A stretch of DNA of 26,070 bases from Pholiota molesta (Eukaryota; Basidiomycota; Agaricomycetes; Agaricales; Strophariaceae), in the NCBI GenBank assembly GCA_014925825.1, contig JACGCK010000418.1:1-26070 (forward strand), in the 5' to 3' direction. Below, piece by piece: positions 1-11,298 of the stretch (the first letter of the stretch is position 1; the number at the start of each line of letters is the position of its first letter). The position numbers were made by a program, and so were the translations under genes. The notes beneath the pieces were generated by a model that searched no databases, was not told the DNA's origin, and saw only the letters and a list, made by a program, of their open reading frames with translations.

Positions 1-2178
1 CGCGAAGGCCACGATTTTGGGTCTGCCTGGTGATCTTTTCACAGATGCAACGGATTCGCTGTCAGAGCTTGATGCGATACTGCCAACATTAACCAATTTG
101 GCTTTATTATTGGGTGTTGACAGGTTTGAAACCTTCGCTTTTCCCTTCCGTTTTGTTGCTGTAGAAGTAGTTGGAGATACATCAGGGGAAGTGTCAGGAG
201 ATGCGAAGGCCACGATTTTACGGGGCCGGGCTGGTGATCTTTTCACTGGTGTAGTGGGACCACTATTCGAGCTTGATGCAATATTGCTAACTTCGACCAG
301 TTCGCCTTCATTGTTGGGCGTTAACGGGCTTGAAATCGTAGTTTTTCCCTTCCGTTTTGTTGTTGTGGAGGTAGATGGAGATTTACTTGGGGAAGTGTCA
401 GGAGACGCGAAGGCCATAATTTTACGGGGTCTGGGTGATCTTTTCACAGGCGTAGCAGGACTACTGTCCGAGCTTGATGCGATATTGTTAGCATTGGACA
501 ATATGTTGGGTATCAACAGGTTCGAAATCGTGGTTTTGTCCTTCCGTTTTGCTGTCGTGGAGCTAGAAGCCTTTGAGGAGGGTGTAAGGCGAGGTCGTTC
601 TGGCCTCCTCTTCATTGGCGTCACATTGTCGCTTTCCGAACTTGAAGCAATATTATCGAAGTCAAATGATTCACCCTCGCTACTTTCCGTCACTGTTGCC
701 TTGCCTTTCTGTTTCCTGGACCTACGACGTCTTGTGGATGATCGTCTGCGCTTGGTGGGGGACTTGCTGCGTCTTCTCGGCGTAGCTTCAGAATCTGATT
801 CTTCGTCTGTCACAAACATATCATCACTGGCTATGTCCGGATGTTGGGGTCCATTGCGTTCGGCAGGAGGGAGACGGCGGTAGCATCCACGCACGATATC
901 TCCCCAGAGAGTATAGGTGCCGCATGATGGACAATTACCGCCCCTGGGAATCAAATTTTTGGTCACAGTCTCCTCTTTCAGAAATCTTTGCCCAAGACAA
1001 GCGAGGTGTGAGGTCGCAAAACATCCTATTGACGGACATAGCGCTGTAGACAAAGGATCCTGGTACAAGAATAAATCTGTGCTTTGTAATTTAAACGATG
1101 CACGTACTCACATCTATGTGAGAATGAAGGGGTTTATCACAGACCGAACAATCCAGGGGCCGTCCAGAGGCTATCAGAGCAGTATTCTTGGCCAGCAAGG
1201 CGGAACTGAATTCCTCTATGGTGTATGTTAGAGAATACGATACCTAAAATAGGCAAACATAGCACTTATAATTACTCACCATCGTCAGCCGTTATTGGAC
1301 CCTGTCTTCCGGAACCGGGATGACCAGATTTTCCGTCCACACCTTCTAACTCTATGGAACATGTGAATCCAGGTGGGAGCGGAAGGACTTGAGGGATCCG
1401 TGCAGACGCATTCCAGTATTGTAAGGCTTCTTCTGTAAATAACTTGACGTGGAGGGGCCAGGTGTTGAATGGATGCCTAGCAATCATCGCCCGGACGATT
1501 CTAGGCACGACGCAGGCGTTGTGTCAATGTTTCTGGGAGCGCTCGGAACGGATCGCGTGGGGACGTACGCTATGTTCTTTGCCATCACTCGAGTCCTTTT
1601 GGGCCCAAAAAGGCTTTTGTCCCCGTCGCGCAAATGCCGTGACTTGTGGGGGTGCTGCCAGGCCCATTCAAACTGGAGAGCCGCCTGAGAATTGGAAGGA
1701 AAGTTTGCAGAAGGTCAATTTTAAGGAGTGGCAAATAGCAAAGACGAAGTTTCACCAGTCTGGATGGGAAGCCATGAACGATCATCTGCATTACCCATGG
1801 CCGCTTGCGTTGAGTTTTTCTGGCACCCTGGGAGATCTCCCCGTTATGCTGTCTGTTTAAAGGTTAGAATATGGGAATTCGGAGAGGCTGACAAGCACAC
1901 CTAATCCTTCTGGGAGGTGATGGTGTGCTGCCTATGTACACCCTAGTTCATCAGGTCAGCTACCTCTTTCTCGTAAAAGCGCATCCAAGGACGTACGCAG
2001 TGGCTTGAGGCGTCTGAATGGACTTCAAAAGGTAGCATGCATAAAAGGAGGGGAATGTGTGGCACAGGATAGACGAGCGGGCGCCAAGGCGGCGTATAGG
2101 GAGCATGGGTTGAGGCCTGCTCTGCTGCGCTGGACCAGGGCTGGGACTATTGGCGCTCGACGTTGTGCCGTTCAACAT
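1..2178 (-). CDS. SLX1: Structure-specific endonuclease subunit SLX1 (C-terminus cut by window edge)
   Basis: Catalytic subunit of the SLX1-SLX4 nuclease, which cuts branched DNA such as Holliday junctions and flaps in the nucleus. Seven exons join in phase: 2178-1997, 1942-1901, 1852-1756, 1684-1569, 1500-1280, 1215-1112 and 1059 to beyond position 1, giving 607 residues without reaching a stop. Residues 45-115 form the GIY-YIG domain: FYACYLL, VYIGST, RRIRQHNGE with the catalytic Arg, and ALQFEWAW with the metal-binding Glu (about E113). [12 protein letters not shown] follows. Residues 242-300 form the SLX1-type zinc finger: CSVC, then C262, C267, H272, C275, then CPSC and TLWGD. The remaining roughly 300 residues are a Ser/Pro/Lys-rich tail with tandem repeats, which is not usual for the family. 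An in-frame ATG at 2106 is an alternative start. The identification is secure; the true C-terminus is not visible. Confidence 0.93.
4..620 (-). repeat. Coding tandem repeat in the SLX1 tail, about 67-68 codons per unit
   Basis: A unit of about 201-204 bases recurs: the same 12-base core (in plus orientation gaaggccacgat, slightly varied) lies at 4, 205 and 409, and a degenerate fourth copy lies near 590-620. On the minus strand each unit encodes a TKRKGK basic patch, an acidic/serine stretch (IASSSDS), KRSPxRPRK and then a Ser/Thr-Pro cluster (SPDTSP). Copies differ by point changes and small codon-multiple indels, so the frame is kept, as expected of a translated repeat. The array may continue past the window edge. 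Confidence 0.85.
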
Positions 2179-2479
2179 GGATTAGATCCAACATCAGTGA
2201 CCCGCAAAAGCACCGAGACGCGAAATGTCACAGGCGCGTGTGTACACGTGAGCTTAATGAGTGCCGTCCGCTCAGGACCCCAGGTTAGCCGTTAGCCGGA
2301 CAACGCGCAGGACAGAGTATCCCGATGTACGGACGTGCTCATAGAATTGCGGAACGGTTCATGGAAGCAAGATATAATCCAGCACAATTCATGGGTTAGA
2401 TTATTACATATCGTCTGGTTTACAGAGAAGGTCCGAAGATGGCAAGGAAATGAAGAGAAAGTACACTGCGGACGTAGAA
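2179..2479. other. Intergenic: SLX1 upstream region and NAA50-like 3' region
   Basis: About 300 bases between two minus-strand genes in tandem. It must hold the end of the upstream transcript and the SLX1 promoter. I see no convincing TATA box, RNA gene or repeat in it. Confidence 0.6.
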
Positions 2480-3149
2480 CTAATTTATAACGCCTACGAC
2501 TAAATACGCATCTTTCGACCCATAAGACAGCGTCCGATATACATTTCTAATGATATTAGGTGAAACATCGAGGCCGATATGCTTATAGAATTCAATGGCT
2601 TCGGTATTGGATGTGGCGACATTTGCATATATCGGAATGCCGTCAAGGGAAGTAGTGGCACACGACTCCCGAAGAGTGTCCACGACCCATCGAATGAGTT
2701 TGCGGGCTAGGCCACAGTGCTGGCAAGAAGGAAGCACTCCTAGCGTAAGGATCTCCAAGCGCGGTTTACTGAGGTCGATGGTAGTTCTATCTCGAGGTTT
2801 CGTCGAAACATTGGGATTAATCTCGGTCGATTTTGGCGTGGTAAAACACTTGAGAGTGGACAATGGCTGCTGTATGGCTGCAGAAATAAATCCAATCGGA
2901 ACGTTGGGATGTGCTCTTTTATAGGCGACGAAACATGCGCGGGTCGGAATAAGAAGAAGTTGGAGAAAGAAAGATGTTGGATACTGGACTGGCAGTAGTT
3001 TGGACTGGGCGGACGATGAGCATGACGGCTTTCCAAATTAAGAACAAGACGATGAATGGACGCACATGGAGGTCGCGAACCTTGGGGAGGTCGTGCGAGG
3101 TCAGAGGCTTTATGACGACCTCACTAGCGTCGATGTCGACGGGAGGCAT
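2480..3149 (-). CDS. NAA50: GNAT-family N-acetyltransferase, NAA50-like
   Basis: Probably transfers acetyl from acetyl-CoA to protein N-termini, as NAA50 does on or near the ribosome. Two exons (3149-3066 and 3004-2480, with a 61-nt intron) encode 202 residues. ATG 3149 is the first in-frame methionine. N-terminal features match NAA50: DLPKVRDLH followed by LLPVQYP, the counterpart of the family FPVxY segment. LEILTLGVLP is the strand leading to the acetyl-CoA loop, here QHCGLA (residues 123-128) fitting Q/R-x-x-G-x-G/A. YANVATSN and EAIEFYKHIG are the C-terminal motifs typical of the family. About 30 extra residues rich in Pro/Thr sit between two core strands (roughly residues 80-108), a local insertion. 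It could instead be an NAA60-like or other GNAT protein; the family is clear, the exact substrate class is inferred. Confidence 0.82.
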
Positions 3150-3589
3150 GGTTGGGTTGGAAGACCATTGGAAGGACACGGGTAGACGGCTTATAATGCG
3201 GTCAGTAGATGGGATTCCATCGACATCCTAGACTCGCAGTTGAGACTTGTGGAAATGCAAAGGCCCCTAAGGATGCCGACCCGGGATTGGCTCGTGAGGC
3301 GGGGAGCCGACGGGTCACGATCTAGACCAAGGCGGGATATGAAAAGAGGAATCTGGTGTTATTGCCGAAAATAGAAACATGTGCATGTGATAGAGACTTC
3401 GACCTCGGTATGTGGGCATTGGCAGCAGCTGGATGGACAGCCTGTTCCGTGCGGAGAGGGCAACGGAGGACCTGGTGTGCACGGGCAACCGACAAAGGGC
3501 GGTCGGGCAATACCGGCCAGTGGCAGGGTTGCGATTTGTGCGCGCAGAATCCTAGGATTCCACGGGATGGAGCGACGATTGTGTTCTGC

Positions 3590-3596
3590 TATAAAA
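3590..3596 (+). promoter_or_regulatory. TATA-like element upstream of PCK1
   Basis: TATAAAA about 157 bases before the PCK1 start codon. It could be the TATA box of a long-leader transcript; the second element at 3698 is nearer. Confidence 0.4.
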
Positions 3597-3697
3597 CAGC
3601 AGTCCACCCGCTTCACTCGCCCCACTTCTCTTAGACGCCAATACCAGGTCAGTCCCTTACCCGTCCCACGCCCCGGATCTTGCACGTCCTCTATCCG

Positions 3698-3704
3698 TAT
3701 AAAT
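3698..3704 (+). promoter_or_regulatory. TATA-like element proximal to PCK1
   Basis: TATAAAT 49 bases before the PCK1 start codon. If used, it implies a very short 5' leader. One of the two TATA-like elements is likely real; which one needs transcript ends. Confidence 0.4.
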
Positions 3705-3724
3705 ACTGAGCCATTCTGCCAGTT

Positions 3725-3738
3725 CCCCGCATCCCCGC
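3725..3738 (+). promoter_or_regulatory. Two tandem CCCCGC hexamers (CreA/Mig1-like consensus)
   Basis: CCCCGC occurs at 3725-3730 and 3733-3738, and GCGGGG at 3299-3304. Both orientations fit the fungal carbon-catabolite repressor consensus SYGGRG. The setting, a gluconeogenic gene, makes glucose repression plausible, but the motif is short and GC-rich and the pair may lie in the 5' leader. Confidence 0.3.
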
Positions 3739-3752
3739 ATTTCAAAATCAAC

Positions 3753-5711
3753 ATGGTTCTCCCTCATCATACTCCCTACGTCACCCCGCACATCCTCCAC
3801 AAGAACTACGCCCAATCTCACGACTATGAACAACATTCTAATCGTATGTTCATCGTCTCTCTACTAGTCGCGTCTCCTCATATCGCCCTGCAGTCATCGG
3901 CCAGGATCTCGAGTACTTCTCACAGGCTGGATTCGATATGGATCGCATCCAGATCAAACGTAATGCCCCTGTTGCCCTTCTTTACGAAGATGCTATTCGG
4001 AATGAAGGCGCCATTATATCCTCTTCCGGTGCTCTGATTAACTTCTCCGGAAAGAAGACTGGACGTAGTCCCAAGGACAAGCGTATTGTTTACGAAGATT
4101 CCAGTAAAGATGACATCTGGTGGGGTTCCGTCAACATCAAGATGGATGAACGTATGTGAATTTTCTCGAACTCTCGCCTTGTGTGTTAAGTCCATTTCAG
4201 ATACCTTCGAAATCAACCGAGAGCGTGCCATCGATTATCTGAACACCCGCGATAACGTCTATGTCTTCGATGGATTTGCGGGGGTGCGTTCTTTGTTATT
4301 TCTTGATTATCGATCCAATCGAATTCATTGTATTTTTCTCTCAGTGGGACCCAAAATACCGCATTAAAGTGCGCGTCATCTGTGCCCGGGCTTACCATGC
4401 GCTCTTCATGGTATGTTTCCTCCTCCTAAATACTCCAACATTTCTAATTCTGTGATCTTAGCACAATATGCTTATCCGACCAACGGAAGAGCAACTAGCT
4501 AACTTCGGCGAACCGGATTTCATCATCTACAATGCTGGACAGTTCCCCGCCAATCGCTTCACCAAGGGCATGAGCTCGACCACATCTGTCGAGATCAACT
4601 TCAAGCGCATGGAGATGGTCATTCTTGGTACCGAGTATGCGGGTGAAATGAAGAAAGGTGTTTTCTCCGTCATGGTAGGATTCTTGCACATGATCTGCGG
4701 GGTTTTGCTGATTTGCTTTTCATTCAGCATTATCTACAACCCGTCAAATTCGGACAACTTTCCCTTCACTCTTCTGCCAACGTCGGTATCGAAAAAGGAG
4801 ATGTTACTCTGTTCTTCGGCCTCTCAGGGACCGGAAAGACCACACTTTCAGCTGACCCACAACGCCTCCTGATTGGAGACGATGAGCACGTCTGGTCAGA
4901 CACCGGTGTTTTCAACATCGAAGGAGGATGCTACGCCAAGTGTATCAACCTTTCCGCCGAGAAGGAACCCGATATTTTCAACGCGATCCGCTATGGTAGC
5001 ATTCTGGAGAATGTCGTCTATAACCCAGCTACCCGTGTTTCTGACTATGACGACATTAGCATCACCGAAAACACCCGCTGCGCCTACCCTATCGAGTACA
5101 TTCCCAATGCTCAAATTCCCTGCATGGTTGAGCGCCAGCCCACGAACATCATCATGTTGACCTGCGACGCATTCGGTGTCCTTCCTCCAGTCAGTAGGCT
5201 CACCCCGGAGCAAGCTAGCTACCACTTCTTGGCTGGTTACACCTCGAAGACCCCTGGAACTGAAGACGGTGTTCTTGAGCCTATCCCTACCTTCTCCACA
5301 TGCTACAGTGCTCCCTTCATCGTGCTCCACCCCGGGCGCTATGCTTCCATGCTCGCTGAGCGCATGGCCAAGCACAACGTTGACTGCTGGCTCATCAACA
5401 CCGGTTGGACTGGTGGCAAGTTCGGCAGCGGCAAGCGTTGCCCCCTGAAGTTCACTCGTCGCATCGTGGACGCTGTGCACTCTGGCGAGCTCGCCAAGGC
5501 CGAATTTGAGAACTTCAGTACCTTCAACCTGTCAATACCCACCTCTCTCGAGGGTGTCCCCCGCGAACTGCTCAACCCATCGCTGGCGTGGGCGGACAAA
5601 GAGGCTTTCCAGAAGGAACTCAGGAAGCTCGCCGGCATGTTCACCAAGGCATTCGCGCTCTACGAGCAGGACGTCGATGAGAAGGTCAGGCTGGCGGGCC
5701 CTACGATCTAA
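3753..5711 (+). CDS. PCK1: Phosphoenolpyruvate carboxykinase (ATP)
   Basis: Catalyses oxaloacetate + ATP to phosphoenolpyruvate + CO2 + ADP, the committed step of gluconeogenesis, in the cytosol. Six exons join in phase: 3753-3843, 3894-4151, 4201-4283, 4345-4410, 4462-4674 and 4728-5711 (introns 49-61 nt), giving 564 residues, close to other fungal enzymes. Diagnostic motifs are present: [11 protein letters not shown] near the N-terminus, FANRF-like substrate segment (GQFPANRF), the P-loop GLSGTGKT at about residues 268-275, LIGDDEHVW with the metal-binding acidic residues, ENTRCAYP, and the C-terminal [16 protein letters not shown]. No key residue appears to be missing. The start is the first ATG after the TATA element and is followed directly by family-like sequence. 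It is divergent from the acetyltransferase gene and tandem to the BiP-like gene. Confidence 0.97.
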
Positions 5712-5870
5712 ATAGATTGCAGCGTTCTTTTACCCATAGGAGTATAGAGATGTATTTTTTAGCTTTGCTTCCTCTCTCATTGTCCTCTTCGTTTCTGTTG
5801 TTTGCATTGGACGATTAATTTTTTTTCGTGTACATTAGATACACAGTGAATACCTATACACTAGGACTGA

Positions 5871-5876
5871 AATAAA
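5871..5876 (+). terminator. Possible polyadenylation signal of PCK1
   Basis: AATAAA 160 bases after the PCK1 stop codon, in AT-rich sequence. Fungal poly(A) signals are loose, so this is only suggestive. Confidence 0.3.
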
Positions 5877-6190
5877 CATAGGCTGTTTTCAATACCCGCA
5901 CATGCGAGTCTAATATCCCTCAAATGATAATGCATTCTCGCAGCAGCTTGCTTGTGTCTTTTCCTCGCCTAAATGATTTTTTAGGAAGAATCAGCTCATA
6001 TGCTTATCAGTGAGAAATTGATCGGATATCCCAGGGTCTGCTACTCCTGTGGATCACTGTAGGCGCTTGTGAGACAGTGGTAGGCGCCAAGTGGGAGTAT
6101 GTGGCTAACGGATCGGACGGCATTGATCCGTGTGTCCACCTCCGCCATGCCCGGCGTTCGACCTGCAGCTCGCGACGCGCGTTGCCATCA

Positions 6191-6198
6191 ACGTGTCG
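6191..6198 (+). promoter_or_regulatory. UPRE-like element 1 upstream of the BiP-like gene
   Basis: The stretch CAACGTGTCGAA (6189-6200) differs at one base from the core of the yeast KAR2 unfolded-protein-response element (CAGCGTGTCGAA, from memory). It lies about 280 bases before the start codon of a BiP-like gene, where a Hac1-type bZIP site would be expected. Confidence 0.5.
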
Positions 6199-6256
6199 AA
6201 TACCGAGTCAGTTCAAAACACCCACATTTCTCATTGGCTCCAATTTCGTCACGAAC

Positions 6257-6346
6257 ACGTTTCAGCTCAACAAGCAGACACCATTGCGGCTGTGCAGACG
6301 TGGGCGCTCTAGTGCGAGCCTACGTGTCGGTAGTACGTACGTACGT
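6257..6346 (+). promoter_or_regulatory. Cluster of ACGT bZIP cores with a second UPRE-like octamer
   Basis: ACGT cores lie at 6257, 6298, 6322, 6335, 6339 and 6343. The one at 6322 is in ACGTGTCG, the same octamer as at 6191. The last three abut as ACGTACGTACGT. ACGT is the core bound by Hac1/XBP1/Cib1-type bZIP factors. The density and the repeated octamer upstream of an ER chaperone support unfolded-protein-response control; this is inference from motif and context. Confidence 0.5.
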
Positions 6347-6471
6347 GGATGATGGAAAAAATGATTGGATATCATCGGACATCATATAACAAGGAAGGCT
6401 CGCTGGCGAGGGACAGATAACCCTTCTCTGAGCTTACTACCAGCCTCGACAACAAGACTCCTCTTTCGAAG

Positions 6472-9062
<2,591 letters not shown>

Positions 9063-10048
9063 ACATGGAATTATCAGCTGCACTGTAATATTATATCACG
9101 AATATTTAACGCTTCATTAGTACACACTGGCACAACACTGGCGGATTTTTCTCGACATGACTTCCTATTCCTTTTTTTTTTCTCGCGTGGGAGCTGGAAA
9201 GGTATGGCTTAATGACTATGCAAAGACTTCTGCACGAAAATGAGCGACTCGGGAGTTGAAGGCGGCGAAGGGGAGATGTGGTGATTGATTGAGTGATCGT
9301 CGATCATTTATGTTTGATCCGGATGCATCTAATCTAATCTGCTCGCCTGACCGTCTGCAAAGGACGCCTCAACGACGCCTCGCACGACGTGCGCCGCAGC
9401 GCGCGCGTAGTCCGCGCATTGCATATTCCACTTCTAAAGTGTCAAAAGCCACGCAAGACTTGCACGCAGTAATCCTAAATGGGCAACACCATTCATCACC
9501 ATCTAGCCCCGCGATGTCGTTTCATAATATCGCCATCTCGCATCATGGCGTACCCACTGAACGGCTTTCGAGGGGCTGCACATTTATGCTTCCTGGTCCC
9601 TACCAGCGTTCAAAACGCGTATGTGCGACACGTTCAGCAGTGCGTGAACGGTGCAGCCGCAGATAATCATAATCTTGTCATAATCTCCGGGACCCATTAA
9701 TGAACAAGGCCATGAGGCCACGCCTGGCCACACACTGTTAATATCTATCTGGCAGCGGCGATGGACTGAAGCAGCCAGCACGTTAGGGGGATGTGTTCAA
9801 GCCTTCCATCAACGCGTGGCCCATATTGTGTCAGAATTGTCTCACTTTCATGCATTCCATGCTGCACATCCACTGCAACGCAAGTTCACAATTCAAGAAG
9901 TCGGGGGTAATCCAATCAAGTGGAATTATTACAAGCCGAGGCGGAAAAACTAATTTCAAACAGACACAACAACTAGTAGATACTCGAGTAACAATCTTCC
10001 AAGATGCACAGCGCACGGCCGAGATAATTCATGATGAGACCAACATGT
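9063..10048. other. Convergent intergenic region, BiP-like / membrane protein
   Basis: Almost 1 kb between two convergent 3' ends. It contains a T-run near 9173-9181 and a GC-rich, CpG-rich patch around 9360-9420. Open frames here are short with no family features. I looked for tRNA A/B boxes and found no convincing pair. Confidence 0.55.
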
Positions 10049-11074
10049 TTAGCCGACAAGGGGCGCGCGCTCCTCGTCGTTGAGCGCGATGTGGCCGCGC
10101 GAGCTGTAGAGGCCGAACGCGCCCTTGAACACCCAGACGAGGGCGAGGATGGAGAAGCCGAGTGCGGACCAGTGCACGAAAGGGGACGAGGTCTGGTGCG
10201 CGAAGATGGCCCACAGCGACCAGGCGACGGCGATGGAGGCGGGGAGGTCGCCCTCAGGGGTAGAGAAGGCGTACGTCGCGGCGGTGCCCTCGAGGAAGAA
10301 GCTAGCGGAGAGGGCAAGTGTGAGTGGCAGCGGGCTCAGAGGGAAAATACGGCGTGGAATGGAAAGGGGCTTACAGGGCAAGGAAGACGAAGACCTTGGT
10401 CCAGATACCGGCGTGGTGGGTGAGACGGTTGACACCAAAGGCGTCAAAGGCGGTGACGACGACGAGGACGGTGGTCCATCCGTGGTAGAGCGAGAAGGGA
10501 AGGTGGATGAAGAGCTCGTCGCCCCAGGACTCGGAGACATGATGCTTCTTGACGACGTAGTAAATATGCTAGGGGGGTGTCAGGAGATGGAAAGGAGAAG
10601 TATGGATGGACGGGACTCACTGTGACGGCGGAGCTCACGAAGAGAGCAAAGATGAAGGCTTTGGAGAGGTGAGGAGGGCAGAGAAGATAGAGCGTGTGTT
10701 ACATACCAGCAATGTAGTGGTGGGTGGCCCAGAGGTTGACATAGATGGCGTTGAGGATGCCGAGGAGAGGGAAGCGCCAAGAGATGCCGTCGATGATGGT
10801 CTTCTTGCCGTTGGGGAAGAATTGGTAGATGACGGTGCCTAGGAGCAGGAGGTGGATGAGGGACCTGCGGGGGGTTAGCACTGGCGCTGCGGACGGCAGG
10901 TGAGACGTACCAGATGAGGAAGGCCCATGGTGCGGGAGTGATGTATGTCTCCTTGCCATAGTAGTAGATGGAGGAGGGGGAGGTGACGGTGTAGATGTTG
11001 GAGCCGAGGAAGAGGAAGTAGACGATGATATTGGTGATTTTGAGCAGGATCCCGTCCTTCCAAGAGTCGGCCAT
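10049..11074 (-). CDS. Polytopic membrane protein of unknown function (about 7-8 TM segments)
   Basis: Five exons join in phase: 11074-10911, 10864-10707, 10658-10621, 10568-10375 and 10301-10049, giving 268 residues. ATG 11074 follows a TATA-like stretch on the minus strand at 11108-11114. Hydrophobic segments: [15 protein letters not shown] near the start, [53 protein letters not shown], a segment around [42 protein letters not shown] and [15 protein letters not shown]. The tail after the last segment is short and acidic ([10 protein letters not shown]). The [18 protein letters not shown] block recalls the TPxxxxFxIWxxI pattern of larger TspO/MBR-like proteins, but this is a weak resemblance from memory and I assign no function. 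Exon phases and codon usage leave little doubt that it is a real gene. Confidence 0.8.
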
Positions 11075-11123
11075 GGTGCAATGGGGAGTGGACAGGAGAG
11101 ACGCGGCTATTTAAGCGGACGAC

Positions 11124-11131
11124 TGACGTCA
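11124..11131. promoter_or_regulatory. Palindromic CRE (TGACGTCA) in a divergent promoter
   Basis: A perfect TGACGTCA, the ATF/CREB bZIP consensus, lies in the 224-base gap between the membrane protein gene (minus) and the PHD gene (plus). Being palindromic and 50 bases from one start and about 170 from the other, it could serve both. Confidence 0.45.
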
Positions 11132-11298
11132 ACATGTGACCGCCATGACGCCACCATGCTGTCTATCCACCCATCCTCATCATCTCGTACGCAGTCCACC
11201 CCACACTACATCGGCTCAGATCCGTACAACAACGTTTTAAAAGCGCGTGCTATCTTTAGACAACTCTCTTTCCAACCCTTCTCCAACGTTCGTCGCCC

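Larger units (their letters stand above)
3150..3752. other. Divergent intergenic region NAA50-like / PCK1
   Basis: About 600 bases shared by two divergent genes. The PCK1 side holds two TATA-like elements and three GCGGGG/CCCCGC hexamers, listed separately. Nothing coding is supported here. Confidence 0.6.
5712..6471. other. Intergenic: PCK1 3' region and BiP-like promoter
   Basis: About 760 bases. The left part is AT-rich and holds an AATAAA; the right part (6190-6350) holds the ACGT-core cluster described separately. Short open frames near 6077-6390 have no recognisable protein content and are not called. Confidence 0.6.

Noticed and set aside
17..883. Long plus-strand open frame with internal repeats (288 codons)
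   Set aside because: It is the antisense of the SLX1 tail. The minus-strand frame joins in phase to seven exons with clear SLX1 domains, while the plus frame has no recognisable domain. The repeats are explained by the minus-strand protein.
6200..6225. GTTCAAAAC as a tRNA B-box
   Set aside because: Fits the loose GWTCRANNC pattern but there is no A-box at the right spacing and no cloverleaf. The same applies to GTTCAAGCC near 9796.
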